From contig JAFRRN010000060.1 of the NCBI GenBank assembly GCA_017428055.1, forward strand, positions 1 through 54,869: a stretch of DNA of 54,869 nucleotides, given 5' to 3'. Position numbers and translations under genes: made by a program. Positions 17,450 through 27,641 of the stretch are shown here, in pieces. Each line of letters begins with the position of its first letter. The first letter of the stretch is position 1. This stretch comes from Prevotella sp. Lineage in GTDB: Bacteria; Bacteroidota; Bacteroidia; Bacteroidales; Bacteroidaceae. The notes beneath the pieces were generated by a model that saw only the letters and a program-made list of their open reading frames with translations, was not told the DNA's origin and searched no databases.

Positions 17450-18346
17450 ATGGACTACGAGCAGAAATTCTTACGCTACCTGAAACTCCAACTCAATTAT
17501 TCACCCAACACCATTGAGGCATATCAACACGACTTGGGGTATCTCCTTGGATATTGCCAAGACAACCAAATCGACCCCAAGGACGTGAAGTTGGAAGACT
17601 TGCAGCATTTCGCTGCCACCATCCACGAACATGGCGTGGGGTCATCCACACAGGCGCGCATCCTCAGTGGCATCCGCACATTCTATCGATTCCTCGTCAT
17701 CGAGGGTATCATCAAAGACAATCCCACCGAACTATTAGAGTCGCCACACCTTAGCGAGCATATCCCTGAATATTTGTCCACAGAGGAGGTAGACCTATTA
17801 GAAGCCAGCATCGACCTCAGCATACGTGAAGGCCAGCGCAACAAGGCTATTATTGAAGTGCTGTTTTCTTGTGGGCTTCGGGTATCGGAGCTGGTAAACC
17901 TTAAGTTGTCCGACCTTTACTTTAACGAGGGATACATCCGTGTCATAGGTAAAGGCAACAAAGAGCGGCTCGTTCCCATCTCACCCCGTGCTATTCACGA
18001 ATTGGAACTATGGTTTATGGACCGCAACCTCATGAACATCAAGCAAGGCGAGGAGGACTATGTGTTCCTCAACAACCGAGGCGCACACCTCACACGCGTC
18101 ATGATCCTCACCATGGTGAAACGGCAAGCCGTAAAAGCGGGCATCACCAAAACCATCTCGCCACATACCTTACGTCATTCCTTTGCCACGGCCTTACTAA
18201 GGGGGGGGGCAGACCTTCGTTCTATCCAAGCGATGCTGGGGCATGAGAGCATCGCGACCACGGAGATTTACACACACATCGACATCACGACCCTGCGCGA
18301 AGAAATTGAACTTCACCACCCAAGAAACATCAAAGACAAATCGTGA
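17450..18346 (+). CDS. xerD: Site-specific tyrosine recombinase XerD
   Basis: Works with XerC at dif sites to resolve chromosome dimers. 298 residues: N-terminal SAM-like core-binding domain (about 1-85) and C-terminal catalytic domain with CGLRVSELVNL (Arg), IGKGNKERLVP (Lys), HTLRHSFATALL (His and Arg), LGHESIATTEIYTHI (His and Tyr nucleophile). Length and sequence fit the housekeeping protein rather than a mobile-element integrase, despite its position next to a tRNA. A run of nine G (18201-18209) sits between the HTLRHS and LGHES motifs, so slippage there would remove the nucleophile. The frame is intact as sequenced. Confidence 0.92.
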   Translation: MDYEQKFLRYLKLQLNYSPNTIEAYQHDLGYLLGYCQDNQIDPKDVKLEDLQHFAATIHEHGVGSSTQARILSGIRTFYRFLVIEGIIKDNPTELLESPHLSEHIPEYLSTEEVDLLEASIDLSIREGQRNKAIIEVLFSCGLRVSELVNLKLSDLYFNEGYIRVIGKGNKERLVPISPRAIHELELWFMDRNLMNIKQGEEDYVFLNNRGAHLTRVMILTMVKRQAVKAGITKTISPHTLRHSFATALLRGGADLRSIQAMLGHESIATTEIYTHIDITTLREEIELHHPRNIKDKS

Positions 18347-18360
18347 TGCAATACAACAAA

Positions 18361-18397
18361 AAGTCAATTGACTTCATTATCTGATAGTCAATTGACT
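18361..18397. terminator. Two copies of a palindrome between convergent genes
   Basis: AGTCAATTGACT occurs at 18362-18373 and again at 18386-18397, exactly 24 bases apart. Each copy is a perfect palindrome, and the two can also pair with each other as a hairpin. Placed between the convergent xerD and PL11 genes, a bidirectional terminator role is plausible, though there is no long T-run. Confidence 0.5.
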
Positions 18398-18445
18398 TAA
18401 TGGCGTAATCAATCTACTAACTAACCATTCAAAAATAATAGACAA

Positions 18446-20848
18446 TTACTTTAGGTAAACCTTCTTGGTTCCTTCCTTGCCTTTAAGGATATAGACACCC
18501 GTAGGCAATGGGGTATTTCTTTGGGAAACTTTCATGCCTGACACCGTATATACTTCATTGATGCCACTGCCTGTTTCTGAATTGTGAATGCCCAAAGGGT
18601 CATCCTGCACATGTATCGTAATACGGTCGTAAACGTTTCCTGGACGTGCCGTGTTGCCCGAAGCCCTCAATACGATGGTGTAATCGCCGACGGCGGTAGG
18701 CTTTCCCGTAAGGGTAATTTGCTTGGCACCATAGTTGACTGTCCTCGTAAACTCTGATGAAAGCCCTTTCATCTCACCATTGGGCGTATAAGTGGAGTCA
18801 ACTAATGTTGTCGTAGTGTTGACATAGCGCAAGGTAATAGGCGTTATGCTGTCACCGAGGATGACCGTCTGTTCCTTGGAAGAGCCTTCCACAGGAACGA
18901 ATTTTGGTATAAACCTATCTGGTAGGTAATAACCCAAATGGGGTGGTTGGTTATAGGCAGTATTCTGCCAAGCGACTCCCATTCGGTACACATGGTCGTG
19001 CATTAATGTTGGCACTCGATAGGAAGTTGGCTCGATGGTGGTAAATATATTGAGCGTGGCATTGTCTGCCGTACTCCAGAGGATGATTTCCTCTCGCCAG
19101 TCGCCGAAGATGTCGGCTTGCAGGTTGGGCGTAGACTTGGTGCTATTGCAACTGCTCGACGAGTTATAGTCGTATGGGTTTTTCCCGCGGATATACAAAC
19201 GTGTCGTGCCATTGCCGTTCCATTTGTCAATCTTCGTACCGTCGAGCAACTCATCTTGCACATCACCATCCCAATAGATGCGGAAATTCAAGGAAGTACT
19301 CTTCGTGGAAGCCACATTTCCCGTCGTGGCACTGCGTTGTTGCCTGTCGTTTGAGGAACTAAAGTAGAAACCATATTCATTGGCTTGCAACTGGGCGGCG
19401 ATACCCCGTCCGTTGTCATCATCGCCTGTAGCACTCCAAATCACCTCTCCAGTGGCTGCGTCATGCACATCCCACCCGTATGGACTCTCTTCGTGAATCT
19501 GAAAGACCTCAAGTCCAGGGCGGTTTGGTATCAAGTCGGAAACGTGGATGGCATCGCCATGACCCAACCCCGTGGCATAAAGCAAAGTGCCATCGTTATC
19601 GATGGCGGCAGAGCCGTATAAGATTTCATCACAACCGTCACCATCCACATCTGCAACAGAGATATTGTGGTTGCCATTGCCATACATCGTGCAACTGCCA
19701 CCCGACTTGCCACTCGTGTTCTTCGTGTAAGCCTTACGGGGCAGTTTCTCATCGCCAACGGTCAACTCGACGTAGTTTTTCGTCGTGGAGCCATGTAGCC
19801 ATTTGGTGGTGAGATGCTCCCCATCAAAGTCTACCGCCCACAAATAGGCTTGGGTATAATATCCACGAACCATCACTGCACTCGGGTTTTTGTCGGGTCC
19901 ATCCAAGTATGCCACGGCGGCAAGGAAACGGTCACCACGGTTTCCATAGCTGTCTCCCCATGAAGAACTATAGTTTTCTGCCTTCCCCACACCAAAGTTT
20001 CGGTTAGGATTATACCAAACGGTATGGATGGCAGCACCTGTCTGTCCGTCAAACACGGTCAAGTACTCTGGTCCTTGTAGGATATATCCGTTGCTATTGC
20101 GGTAGTCGAGCCTGTTGTTGGTGGAGGAGATGGAGCTGTCGTCTGTGGCTTGGTTGGCATATTGCCCCATGCCGTCAATAGTTCCCGGTGCCGTCTTGCA
20201 AATCATCTCCGCCTTACCGTCGCCATTAAAATCGTACACCAGAAACTGCGTATAGTGGGCACCGGCACGTATATTCTTGCCTAAGTCCACCCGCCATAGC
20301 TTCGTGCCATCAAACTTATAGCAATCGATGTAGACATTTCCAGTCTTTCCCGATTGTGAATTGTCCTTGGAATTAGACGGATCCCACTTGACGAAAAGCT
20401 CATATTCACCATCACCGTCCACGTCTCCAACGCTACAATCATTGGGGCTGTAATCATAGTCTTCCCCGTTTGCGGGGCGGTCGAGTTTCAGCTTGTAAAA
20501 AACTTCAGCCCAAGGTAAGACCATTGCTGTGGTATCAACCGCTATGCCATTTACCTTCGTCACCACCTGGTATTGATTGGTGGCTTTACCCGTGGCATCG
20601 GAATAGCATGTGGCATTACTGATGTCCTTGGCAATGACTGTGCCGTCGCGCAATACGTCAAAAGTGGTATTGTCATCATCGTCCGTACCCAATAACCGCC
20701 AACTGACGAATTCACCGGAAGCAGTAGGTACGACAACCAGACCTCTTTTCAACTTTTCCATCTGTGAGGTAGGTGTCACTTGTGCAAAAGCCATCATGGG
20801 GAGCAAACAAAATGCCCCTGTAAGAAAATAAGTTTTTAGTCCTTTCAT
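18446..20848 (-). CDS. PL11 rhamnogalacturonan lyase with type IX secretion-like tail
   Basis: Cleaves the rhamnogalacturonan I backbone by beta-elimination. About 800 residues from Met at 20848, signal peptide MKGLKTYFLTGAFCLLPMMAFA. An eight-bladed propeller with PL11 features: VPTASGEFVSWRLLGTDDD, calcium-type loops DVDGDGEYELFVKWDP, DFNGDGKAEMICKTAPG, DVDGDGCDEILYG, and DIFGDWREEIILW near the end of the catalytic part. Residues ~650-740 form an Ig-like segment. The final ~50 residues (GINEVYTVSGMKV, LPTGVYILKG) look like a T9SS C-terminal signal. A start 4 codons upstream (20860) would leave almost no leader after the promoter at 20871-20878. Confidence 0.93.
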   Translation of the reverse strand: MKGLKTYFLTGAFCLLPMMAFAQVTPTSQMEKLKRGLVVVPTASGEFVSWRLLGTDDDDNTTFDVLRDGTVIAKDISNATCYSDATGKATNQYQVVTKVNGIAVDTTAMVLPWAEVFYKLKLDRPANGEDYDYSPNDCSVGDVDGDGEYELFVKWDPSNSKDNSQSGKTGNVYIDCYKFDGTKLWRVDLGKNIRAGAHYTQFLVYDFNGDGKAEMICKTAPGTIDGMGQYANQATDDSSISSTNNRLDYRNSNGYILQGPEYLTVFDGQTGAAIHTVWYNPNRNFGVGKAENYSSSWGDSYGNRGDRFLAAVAYLDGPDKNPSAVMVRGYYTQAYLWAVDFDGEHLTTKWLHGSTTKNYVELTVGDEKLPRKAYTKNTSGKSGGSCTMYGNGNHNISVADVDGDGCDEILYGSAAIDNDGTLLYATGLGHGDAIHVSDLIPNRPGLEVFQIHEESPYGWDVHDAATGEVIWSATGDDDNGRGIAAQLQANEYGFYFSSSNDRQQRSATTGNVASTKSTSLNFRIYWDGDVQDELLDGTKIDKWNGNGTTRLYIRGKNPYDYNSSSSCNSTKSTPNLQADIFGDWREEIILWSTADNATLNIFTTIEPTSYRVPTLMHDHVYRMGVAWQNTAYNQPPHLGYYLPDRFIPKFVPVEGSSKEQTVILGDSITPITLRYVNTTTTLVDSTYTPNGEMKGLSSEFTRTVNYGAKQITLTGKPTAVGDYTIVLRASGNTARPGNVYDRITIHVQDDPLGIHNSETGSGINEVYTVSGMKVSQRNTPLPTGVYILKGKEGTKKVYLK

Positions 20849-20870
20849 TGATAATTGCAATTAACATCGG

Positions 20871-20878
20871 CAAAAATA
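20871..20878 (-). promoter_or_regulatory. Promoter -7 box for the PL11 gene
   Basis: Reads TATTTTTG on the minus strand (exact TAnnTTTG), 22 bases upstream of ATG 20848. No clear -33 box. Confidence 0.6.
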
Positions 20879-21022
20879 CGCAATCTTTTATATATATCAC
20901 CATATTATTTAATAAATATACTGATTTTTTTGCCATACCGTGCCATCATGCCTTAAAACCACATTTAACATGTTTTTTGTAGTTTTTTCCTGTGATTGAG
21001 CGTCTAAATATAAAAATATATG

Positions 21023-21030
21023 TAATTTTG
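21023..21030 (+). promoter_or_regulatory. Promoter -7 box for the M16 peptidase gene
   Basis: TAATTTTG matches the -7 consensus and lies 27 bases before ATG 21058. It falls inside the longer open frame (from 20992), which supports the internal start. Confidence 0.6.
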
Positions 21031-21057
21031 CAGCAAATTATTAAACATTATTATCAA

Positions 21058-23877
21058 ATGAAAATCAAAAAAATTTTGTCTTTGGCTGTGCTAATGATAG
21101 TTGGCACCGCCTCCATGGTAGCACAAATGGAGATGCCCCCTGTGCCTGTTGACCCCGATGTACGTATAGGGAAGTTGGACAATGGGCTTACTTATTACAT
21201 TCGTTACAACAACTGGCCTGAAGACAGGGCAGAGTTCTACATCGCCCAAAAAGTGGGTTCACTTCAAGAAAACGACGACCAGCGAGGCCTGGCGCATTTC
21301 CTGGAACACATGGCATTCAATGGTTCCAAGCATTTCAAAGGCAATGAGTTGCTCCGCTGGTGTGAGTCGGTGGGCGTAAAGTTTGGCACCGACCTGAACG
21401 CTTACACCTCCATTGACCAGACAGTCTATAACATCTCCAATGTTCCTACCACCCGTGAGAGCATCATCGACTCTTGCCTTCTCATCCTCTATGACTGGGC
21501 AGACGGCTTGCTTCTCGAAAAGGAGGAAATCGAAAAGGAACGTGGTGTCATCCATGAGGAATGGCGTTTGCGCACAAGTGCCACGATGCGGATGCTTGAG
21601 CGTGACCTTCCTGCTCTCTATCCCGATTCCAAGTATGGTCATCGTATGCCTATCGGCTTGATGGAAATCATCGACAACTTCGAGCCACCATTCCTTCGTG
21701 ACTATTACGAGAAATGGTATCGCCCAGACAACCAAGGTCTCATTATTGTGGGAGATGTCGATGTGGACAAAGTGGAACAGAAAATCAAAGACCTGTTCAG
21801 CGGAATACAGTTGCCTGAGAATCGTGCAATGGTTGTCAAGGAACCCGTTCCTGACAATGCAGAGCCTATCGTCGTGATTGACAAGGACAAAGAGCAGCAA
21901 ATCAATCTTGTGGAAGTCTTCATGAAACATGAGACCTTCCCAGACACGTTGAAAGGCACCCTGGCATACTTGATGTATGACTACGTGAAAGATGCTGCCA
22001 CATCAATGCTTAACGACCGCTTGAAGGAGTATGCCCAAAAGCCTGAAAGCCCCTTCCTCCAGGCATCTGTCGGTGATGGTGCATATCTGCTTTCAAGGTC
22101 GATAGACGCATTTGAGATCAGCGTGTTGCCCAAGGACGGACAGATGGAAGCCGCTATTACCACCGCAGTGTCCGAAGCCCGCAGGGCTGCTGAGTTTGGC
22201 TTCACCGCCACTGAATACAATCGCTATAAGGCAGACTACCTAAGCCAGCTTGAGAAACAATACTCCAACAAGGACAAACGATACAATCGCCAGTTTGTCA
22301 ACCAATATGTTCAAAACTTCTTGGACAATGATCCTATCCCCAGCATCGATTTCGAATATACGACCATGAAGCAAATCGTGCCGATGCTGCCATTGGAGTC
22401 GATTAACGGAATGATGAAGGAACTGGTGTCGCAGAATGACACCAACTTGGTCATCATGAACTTCAACAACGAGAAAGAGGGTGCTGTCTATCCTACGAAA
22501 GAAGGATTGCTTGCTGCCATTACCGCCGCCCGCACCATGCCTCTTGAGGCTTACGTTGACAATGTGAAGGATGAGCCACTGATGACAACCATGCCCAAGA
22601 AAGGAAAGATCAAGAAGGAAGTGAAGAACAATCTGTTCGACTATTCCGAACTGACACTCTCCAATGGTGTGAAAGTGGTGTTGAAGAAGACCGACCTGAA
22701 GAAAGACCAAGTGTTGCTTTCCGCAGAAGGCTATGGCGGATCGTCGCTTTATGGCGAGAAAGACTATGCCAACATCAAGATGTTTGATGATGCCATTGAT
22801 GCCAGCGGTCTTGGCAACTTCTCACATACGGAATTGGAAAAGGCTCTTGCCGGCAAGATTGCCAGTGCGAACCTGACCCTCAGCAGCGACCGCCAAAACA
22901 TCAACGGTTCGTCAACACCCAATGATGTGGAGACGATGTTGCAATTGGTGTACCTCTATTTCACCCATATCAACAAGGACCAGCAGTCGTTTGACCAGAT
23001 GATGAAGACCACAGAGATCTCCCTGAAGAACCGCTTGTTGCAGCCCGAGGCCGTATTTGTTGACACGATGACATCTACCATCAACTGCCACAACCCACGT
23101 TTTGCCTCAATGGATGTCAAGGACTTGCCACAAGTGGATTACGACCGCATTCTCCAGATGGCAAAAGAGCGCACTGCAAATGCCGCCGCCTACACTTTCA
23201 CCATCATCGGCAACTATGACGAGGAGACCATCCGCCCATTGATTGAACAATACATTGCCTCTTTGCCAGCACAAAAGAAGGTACAAAAAGGCAAGGATGT
23301 GTCAACAGACTTTAAGGGCGTTGTCGTCAACAGCTTCAAGCACAAGTCGGAGACACCCAAGGCTATCGCCGTGATGATGTGGCGCTCGGAAAATATTAAG
23401 TATACCTTGGAGAATATCATCAAGGCGCAAATGGCTGGCCAGGTGCTACAGATGGTTTACTTGAAGAAGATTCGCGAGGATGCCAGTGCAGCTTATACCG
23501 TCAGTGCCAGTGCAAGCGTGGATCGCAACGACTATCGCACGGAAACCAATCTCTTTGCCTATTGCCCGATGAAACCCGAGAAGGGCGATACCGCCATCAT
23601 GATCATGCGCAATGAGGTGAATGCTCTTGCCAAGACTTGTGATGCTGACATGCTGACAAAGGTGAAGGAGTATATGTTGAAGAATCATGGTGATCGTCTG
23701 AAGACCAATGGCTATTGGAATGGCCGCATTTATGCTTGGCGTGAGTATGGCCTTGACCTCCATACCAACTATGAACAGGTGATTCAAGCCCAGACACCTG
23801 AATCCATCTCCGCTTTTGTTGCCGAATTGTTGAAAGCCGGCAATCAAGCAGAAGTTATCATGATGCCTGCAGAATAA
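21058..23877 (+). CDS. M16-family zinc metallopeptidase (insulinase/pitrilysin type), exported
   Basis: 939 residues from ATG 21058. Signal peptide MKIKKILSLAVLMIVGTASMVAQ. The N-terminal M16 domain has the inverted zinc motif HFLEH (about residues 80-84), followed by GTDLNAYTSIDQTVY and the downstream Glu region IHEEWRLR. The second half (from about residue 530, LFDYSELTLSNGVKVVLKKTDL) is the usual catalytically inactive M16C partner domain. Full-length M16B-type proteins of this size form a two-part clamshell that degrades peptides in the periplasm. metK begins 13 bases after the stop and could be read through. Confidence 0.92.
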   Translation: MKIKKILSLAVLMIVGTASMVAQMEMPPVPVDPDVRIGKLDNGLTYYIRYNNWPEDRAEFYIAQKVGSLQENDDQRGLAHFLEHMAFNGSKHFKGNELLRWCESVGVKFGTDLNAYTSIDQTVYNISNVPTTRESIIDSCLLILYDWADGLLLEKEEIEKERGVIHEEWRLRTSATMRMLERDLPALYPDSKYGHRMPIGLMEIIDNFEPPFLRDYYEKWYRPDNQGLIIVGDVDVDKVEQKIKDLFSGIQLPENRAMVVKEPVPDNAEPIVVIDKDKEQQINLVEVFMKHETFPDTLKGTLAYLMYDYVKDAATSMLNDRLKEYAQKPESPFLQASVGDGAYLLSRSIDAFEISVLPKDGQMEAAITTAVSEARRAAEFGFTATEYNRYKADYLSQLEKQYSNKDKRYNRQFVNQYVQNFLDNDPIPSIDFEYTTMKQIVPMLPLESINGMMKELVSQNDTNLVIMNFNNEKEGAVYPTKEGLLAAITAARTMPLEAYVDNVKDEPLMTTMPKKGKIKKEVKNNLFDYSELTLSNGVKVVLKKTDLKKDQVLLSAEGYGGSSLYGEKDYANIKMFDDAIDASGLGNFSHTELEKALAGKIASANLTLSSDRQNINGSSTPNDVETMLQLVYLYFTHINKDQQSFDQMMKTTEISLKNRLLQPEAVFVDTMTSTINCHNPRFASMDVKDLPQVDYDRILQMAKERTANAAAYTFTIIGNYDEETIRPLIEQYIASLPAQKKVQKGKDVSTDFKGVVVNSFKHKSETPKAIAVMMWRSENIKYTLENIIKAQMAGQVLQMVYLKKIREDASAAYTVSASASVDRNDYRTETNLFAYCPMKPEKGDTAIMIMRNEVNALAKTCDADMLTKVKEYMLKNHGDRLKTNGYWNGRIYAWREYGLDLHTNYEQVIQAQTPESISAFVAELLKAGNQAEVIMMPAE

Positions 23878-23890
23878 ATAAAACATTCAC

Positions 23891-25147
23891 ATGTCATATC
23901 TATTTTCATCAGAATCGGTATCGGAAGGACACCCCGACAAGGTGTCCGACCAGATATCCGATGCCCTGCTTGACCAATTCCTCGCATACGACGATAAGGC
24001 ACGCTGCGCCATCGAGACTTTCTGCACCACAGGACAGGTGGTCATCATGGGCGAGGTGCGCTCCGAAGCCTACATCGACCTACAGACCATCGCCCGCAAT
24101 ACCATCAACAAGATTGGCTACACCAAGTCGGAATATGAGTTCGATGGCAACTCTTGCGGTATCATGACAGCCATTCACGAGCAAAGTGCAGACATCAACC
24201 GAGGGGTTGACCGCGAAGAGGAAGAGGCGCAAGGGGCTGGCGACCAAGGCATGATGTTTGGCTATGCGACCAATGAGACGGAGAACTTCATGCCCGTTTC
24301 ATTAGACTTATCCCATCTATTGGTGAAGACCTTGGCTGACATCCGTAAGGAAGGAAAGGAAATGACGTATCTCCGACCAGATGCCAAGAGTCAAGTGACC
24401 ATCGAATATAGTGATGACGGCATTCCCCAACGCATTCATACAATCGTTGTCAGTACCCAACATGATCCTTTTGACGATGATGATGAGCGGATGTTGACAA
24501 AGATAAAAGCAGATGTCATCAATATCTTGATACCACGCGTCAAGACGCAATGCGGCGAGAAAGTGCTGGCTCTCTTCAACGACGACATCAAGTATCATGT
24601 CAACCCCACGGGCAAATTTGTCATCGGAGGTCCCCATGGCGACACGGGCTTGACGGGACGAAAGATTATCGTGGATACCTACGGAGGAAAGGGAGCGCAC
24701 GGAGGGGGTGCCTTTTCAGGGAAAGACTCATCGAAAGTGGACCGTTCCGCCGCCTATATGGCTCGCTATATCGCCAAGAACATGGTGGCCGCTGGCGTGG
24801 CAGACGAGATGTTGGTGCAATTGGCATACGCCATTGGCGTGGCAGACCCCGTGAGTGTGTATGTCAACACCTACGGTCGCAAACATGTGGATATGTCTGA
24901 TGGCAAGATTGCCGAACAAATCAAGGCGTTGTTTGGCTTACGTCCTAAACAGATAGAACGGTATCTCAAATTGCGCCAGCCGATGTATTTAGAGACGGCA
25001 TCATACGGTCACATGGGACGCAAGAACGAGATTGTCACCAAGACATTTACCAGCCATTATAACCCAGACAAGGAAATGGAAGTGGAACTCTTCACTTGGG
25101 AGAAACTCGACCGTGTGGAAGAAATCCGCAAAGTGTTTGGCTTATAA
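23891..25147 (+). CDS. metK: S-adenosylmethionine synthase
   Basis: Makes SAM from methionine and ATP in the cytosol. 418 residues: [21 protein letters not shown] (ATP/methionine region), [12 protein letters not shown] (the P-loop-like signature 1), and [16 protein letters not shown] (signature 2). It is about 30 residues longer than the E. coli enzyme, as usual in Bacteroidota, with extra residues around the insert [14 protein letters not shown]. It is the first clear gene of a tightly packed plus-strand run continuing to tyrS, 10 bases before the next start. Confidence 0.97.
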   Translation: MSYLFSSESVSEGHPDKVSDQISDALLDQFLAYDDKARCAIETFCTTGQVVIMGEVRSEAYIDLQTIARNTINKIGYTKSEYEFDGNSCGIMTAIHEQSADINRGVDREEEEAQGAGDQGMMFGYATNETENFMPVSLDLSHLLVKTLADIRKEGKEMTYLRPDAKSQVTIEYSDDGIPQRIHTIVVSTQHDPFDDDDERMLTKIKADVINILIPRVKTQCGEKVLALFNDDIKYHVNPTGKFVIGGPHGDTGLTGRKIIVDTYGGKGAHGGGAFSGKDSSKVDRSAAYMARYIAKNMVAAGVADEMLVQLAYAIGVADPVSVYVNTYGRKHVDMSDGKIAEQIKALFGLRPKQIERYLKLRQPMYLETASYGHMGRKNEIVTKTFTSHYNPDKEMEVELFTWEKLDRVEEIRKVFGL

Positions 25148-25157
25148 GCTCGAATGA

Positions 25158-26177
25158 ATGGCACAAAGCGCGGAAACATACACCATACAGGGAACAACGG
25201 GCGGCTCTCAGCAGCCCGTTGTTCATCATGGGAAATACCTCACACCGGCAGAAGCCATCAGCAGACTGCCCAAGGATGCCACCCCTGCACAACAAGACTC
25301 GGCAGTGCAAGCACATGCCAAATTCTCAGAAATCCACTGGAGCCAACAGCCCGACACTCTCCACATGCCTGGACACGGTAAGGGGAAGTCGGTAAAAGAC
25401 ATCCACATCCCACAATACTACCGCGAATCTTTTTTCTCCAAAGACACCCTGTTCCACCCCGAACTACAAGGTGGGCGACAGGGAGTAGCGGGCGAGCCAA
25501 TTCCTTATTCCATCGCCAACGACAATCTCATCACCTCCTTGCTTTTAGGATGTTTCATCATTGCTATGTTCACCATGGCTCGCACACGGGCATTCATCAC
25601 GCGCCAAATCAAGAGTTTCTACTACATCTCACACGAACAAGCCAACCAACTTACGGAAACATCGGGCGAGGTGTGGTTCCTGTTGTTCATGGGATTGCAG
25701 ACATGCCTCCTCTTCGCCATTATATATATTAATTATGTTCGCGAGAGAATGGGCGACACTTTCATCATCGAACAATACCAAATGGTGGGCATGTTCACCT
25801 TCATTGTCGCGACCTATTTTCTCATTCGCTCCATCTTATATTGGTTGACGGGATGGGTGTTTTTTTCCAAGAAAAAAAACGTACAATGGCAGAGGTCTTC
25901 GCTGTTTCTCATATCGGCAGAAGGGATGCTCTTATTCCCCATTGTCATACTGCTCACATACTTCAACATAACCATGAAAAGTGTCATGATTTATGCCTTT
26001 TTTATCGTCATTTTCATCAAAATCCTGTCCTTTTACAAGCTATATGTTATCTTTTTTAAGCGAAAAGGCATTTTTTTACAAATATTTTTGTACTTTTGTG
26101 CGCTCGAAATCGTACCTCTGTTTGTAATCGGGGGTCTATTGTTAATCATTAACAATTATTTAAAAGTAAATTTTTAG
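25158..26177 (+). CDS. DUF4271 membrane protein
   Basis: 339 residues. A soluble N-terminal part (about 1-125), rich in Gln, His and Pro, precedes about six transmembrane helices. Sequence and position directly before hemD match the DUF4271 family seen in this order in Bacteroidota. The C-terminal codons contain two overlapping -7-like boxes (26083-26098) that may serve hemD. Gap to hemD is 6 bases. Function unknown. Confidence 0.8.
   Translation: MAQSAETYTIQGTTGGSQQPVVHHGKYLTPAEAISRLPKDATPAQQDSAVQAHAKFSEIHWSQQPDTLHMPGHGKGKSVKDIHIPQYYRESFFSKDTLFHPELQGGRQGVAGEPIPYSIANDNLITSLLLGCFIIAMFTMARTRAFITRQIKSFYYISHEQANQLTETSGEVWFLLFMGLQTCLLFAIIYINYVRERMGDTFIIEQYQMVGMFTFIVATYFLIRSILYWLTGWVFFSKKKNVQWQRSSLFLISAEGMLLFPIVILLTYFNITMKSVMIYAFFIVIFIKILSFYKLYVIFFKRKGIFLQIFLYFCALEIVPLFVIGGLLLIINNYLKVNF
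26083..26098 (+). promoter_or_regulatory. Possible internal promoter for hemD-rnpA-yidD-tyrS
   Basis: TATTTTTG (26083-26090) is directly followed by TACTTTTG (26091-26098); both are exact TAnnTTTG matches within the end of the DUF4271 gene. No -33 box seen, and the tract is T-rich, so chance is possible. Confidence 0.3.
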
Positions 26178-26183
26178 GACAAA

Positions 26184-26933
26184 ATGATCAGGAAAATCTT
26201 GGTTTCCCAACCAAAACCTTCTAACGAGAAGTCTCCCTATTACGACATTGCAAAGGAATTTGGCGTTCAACTTGTTTTCCGTCCATTCATCAAGGTTGAG
26301 GGAATCACTGCGAAAGAATTTCGAAACCAAAAGGTTAACATATTAGAACACACGGCGATTGTATTCACTTCGAGACATGCCATTGACCACTTCTTCACCC
26401 TTGCCAAGGAACTTCGTCTTACCATTCCTGAAAAGATGAGGTATTTCTGTGTCACCGAGACCGTTGCCCTTTACATCCAAAAATATGTGCAATACCGCAA
26501 ACGCAAGGTGGTTTTCGGCACAACGGGCAAGATTGACGACCTCATCCCATCTATGGTGAAGCACAGGGACGAGAAATTCTTGATTCCTATGAGTGACGTA
26601 CACAATGACGACGTGAAGAACCTCCTTGACGCAAAAGGACTCCATCATACCGAGTGCGTGATGTATCGTACGGTGAGCAACGACTTCACCGAGGAAGAAA
26701 TCAAGACTTTCGATTACGACATGCTGGTATTCTTCAGCCCCACGGGAATCCATGCCTTGGCAAAAAACTTCCCAAACTTCAACCAAGGAACAACGCGCAT
26801 CGCCACCTTCGGCCCAACGACCGCCAAGACCGTGGAGCAAGAAGGACTGCGCCTGGACCTGCAGGCACCTTCTCCTCAATACCCTTCCATGACCAGCGCA
26901 CTACGCGCATACTTGAGGGAAAACCAGAAATAA
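26184..26933 (+). CDS. hemD: Uroporphyrinogen-III synthase
   Basis: Closes hydroxymethylbilane to uroporphyrinogen III in tetrapyrrole synthesis. 249 residues with the two-lobed HemD layout: MIRKILVSQPKP at the start, IVFTSRHAIDHFF ending lobe one, VMYRTV at the lobe two entry, and the C-terminal DMLVFFSPTGIHAL and IATFGPTTAKTVEQEG motifs. The family is weakly conserved, but these segments and the Bacteroidota neighbourhood (DUF4271, rnpA, yidD, tyrS) support the call. No other haem gene is in the window. Confidence 0.88.
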   Translation: MIRKILVSQPKPSNEKSPYYDIAKEFGVQLVFRPFIKVEGITAKEFRNQKVNILEHTAIVFTSRHAIDHFFTLAKELRLTIPEKMRYFCVTETVALYIQKYVQYRKRKVVFGTTGKIDDLIPSMVKHRDEKFLIPMSDVHNDDVKNLLDAKGLHHTECVMYRTVSNDFTEEEIKTFDYDMLVFFSPTGIHALAKNFPNFNQGTTRIATFGPTTAKTVEQEGLRLDLQAPSPQYPSMTSALRAYLRENQK

Positions 26934-26943
26934 CCCTTCACAG

Positions 26944-27345
26944 ATGGCTGCCCCCCGCGTTTTCACGTTTAGGAAAGAGGAACGCATTTGCAGTAAGAAG
27001 CAGATTGACCAACTCTTTGGCGGCAGTTCTTCTCACTCCGTGGTGGTATTCCCCATCCGCGCCGTATTCATGGAGACACCCCGAGAAGAGGGGGAGCCGC
27101 CAGTGAAGATGATGGTGAGCGTGTCGAAACGCCATTTCAAACGGGCGGTGAAACGCAACCGCATCAAACGGCAACTAAGGGAAGCATTCCGCAGAAACAA
27201 AACCATCTTAATGGAAAAGATGAATCCTCGCCCTGACAAGGGCTTGGTAGTGGCATTTCTCTGGATAGGCAATAAGCTGTTGGAAAGCGCACAAGTGGAG
27301 AGAAAGATGTGTGACGTGTTGAATCGCATCAAGGAGCGGATATGA
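26944..27345 (+). CDS. rnpA: Ribonuclease P protein component
   Basis: Protein subunit of RNase P, which matures tRNA 5' ends. 133 residues, basic, with [17 protein letters not shown] near the N-terminus and the family core [20 protein letters not shown] (RNR motif) at about 57-76. Length is normal. Overlaps yidD by 4 bases (ATGA), the classical rnpA-yidD coupling. Confidence 0.95.
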   Translation: MAAPRVFTFRKEERICSKKQIDQLFGGSSSHSVVVFPIRAVFMETPREEGEPPVKMMVSVSKRHFKRAVKRNRIKRQLREAFRRNKTILMEKMNPRPDKGLVVAFLWIGNKLLESAQVERKMCDVLNRIKERI

Positions 27346-27593
27346 AAACCATGCAAAAAGTCCTCAAACAATTGTCACATGCCATATCGTGGCTGTTGGT
27401 GTTACCCATCAGATTTTACCAAAACTGCATCTCCCCACTCACCCCTCCCTCGTGCCGCTTCACGCCGACATGCTCGGAATACGCACGGCAAGCCATCACC
27501 AAACACGGCCCCATCAAGGGCTTGGGACTGGCAATATGGCGCATTTTGCGATGCAACCCTTGGGGAGGAAGCGGGTATGACCCCGTACCATAG
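27342..27593 (+). CDS. yidD: Membrane protein insertion efficiency factor YidD
   Basis: 83 residues. Contains an N-terminal amphipathic helix and the family motif [20 protein letters not shown] followed by [21 protein letters not shown] and [14 protein letters not shown]. Assists insertion of proteins by YidC/Sec at the inner membrane. Translationally coupled to rnpA. Confidence 0.96.
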   Translation: MKTMQKVLKQLSHAISWLLVLPIRFYQNCISPLTPPSCRFTPTCSEYARQAITKHGPIKGLGLAIWRILRCNPWGGSGYDPVP

Positions 27594-27641
27594 TACGATT
27601 AAAAAGTGATAACAGGAAAAATAAAAACCATACAACGATTC

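Noticed and set aside
17289-18346. tRNA-Arg followed by a tyrosine recombinase, as in an integrated element
   Set aside because: The recombinase has the size and motifs of housekeeping XerD, no duplicated tRNA 3' end was seen within reach, and the flanking genes look chromosomal.
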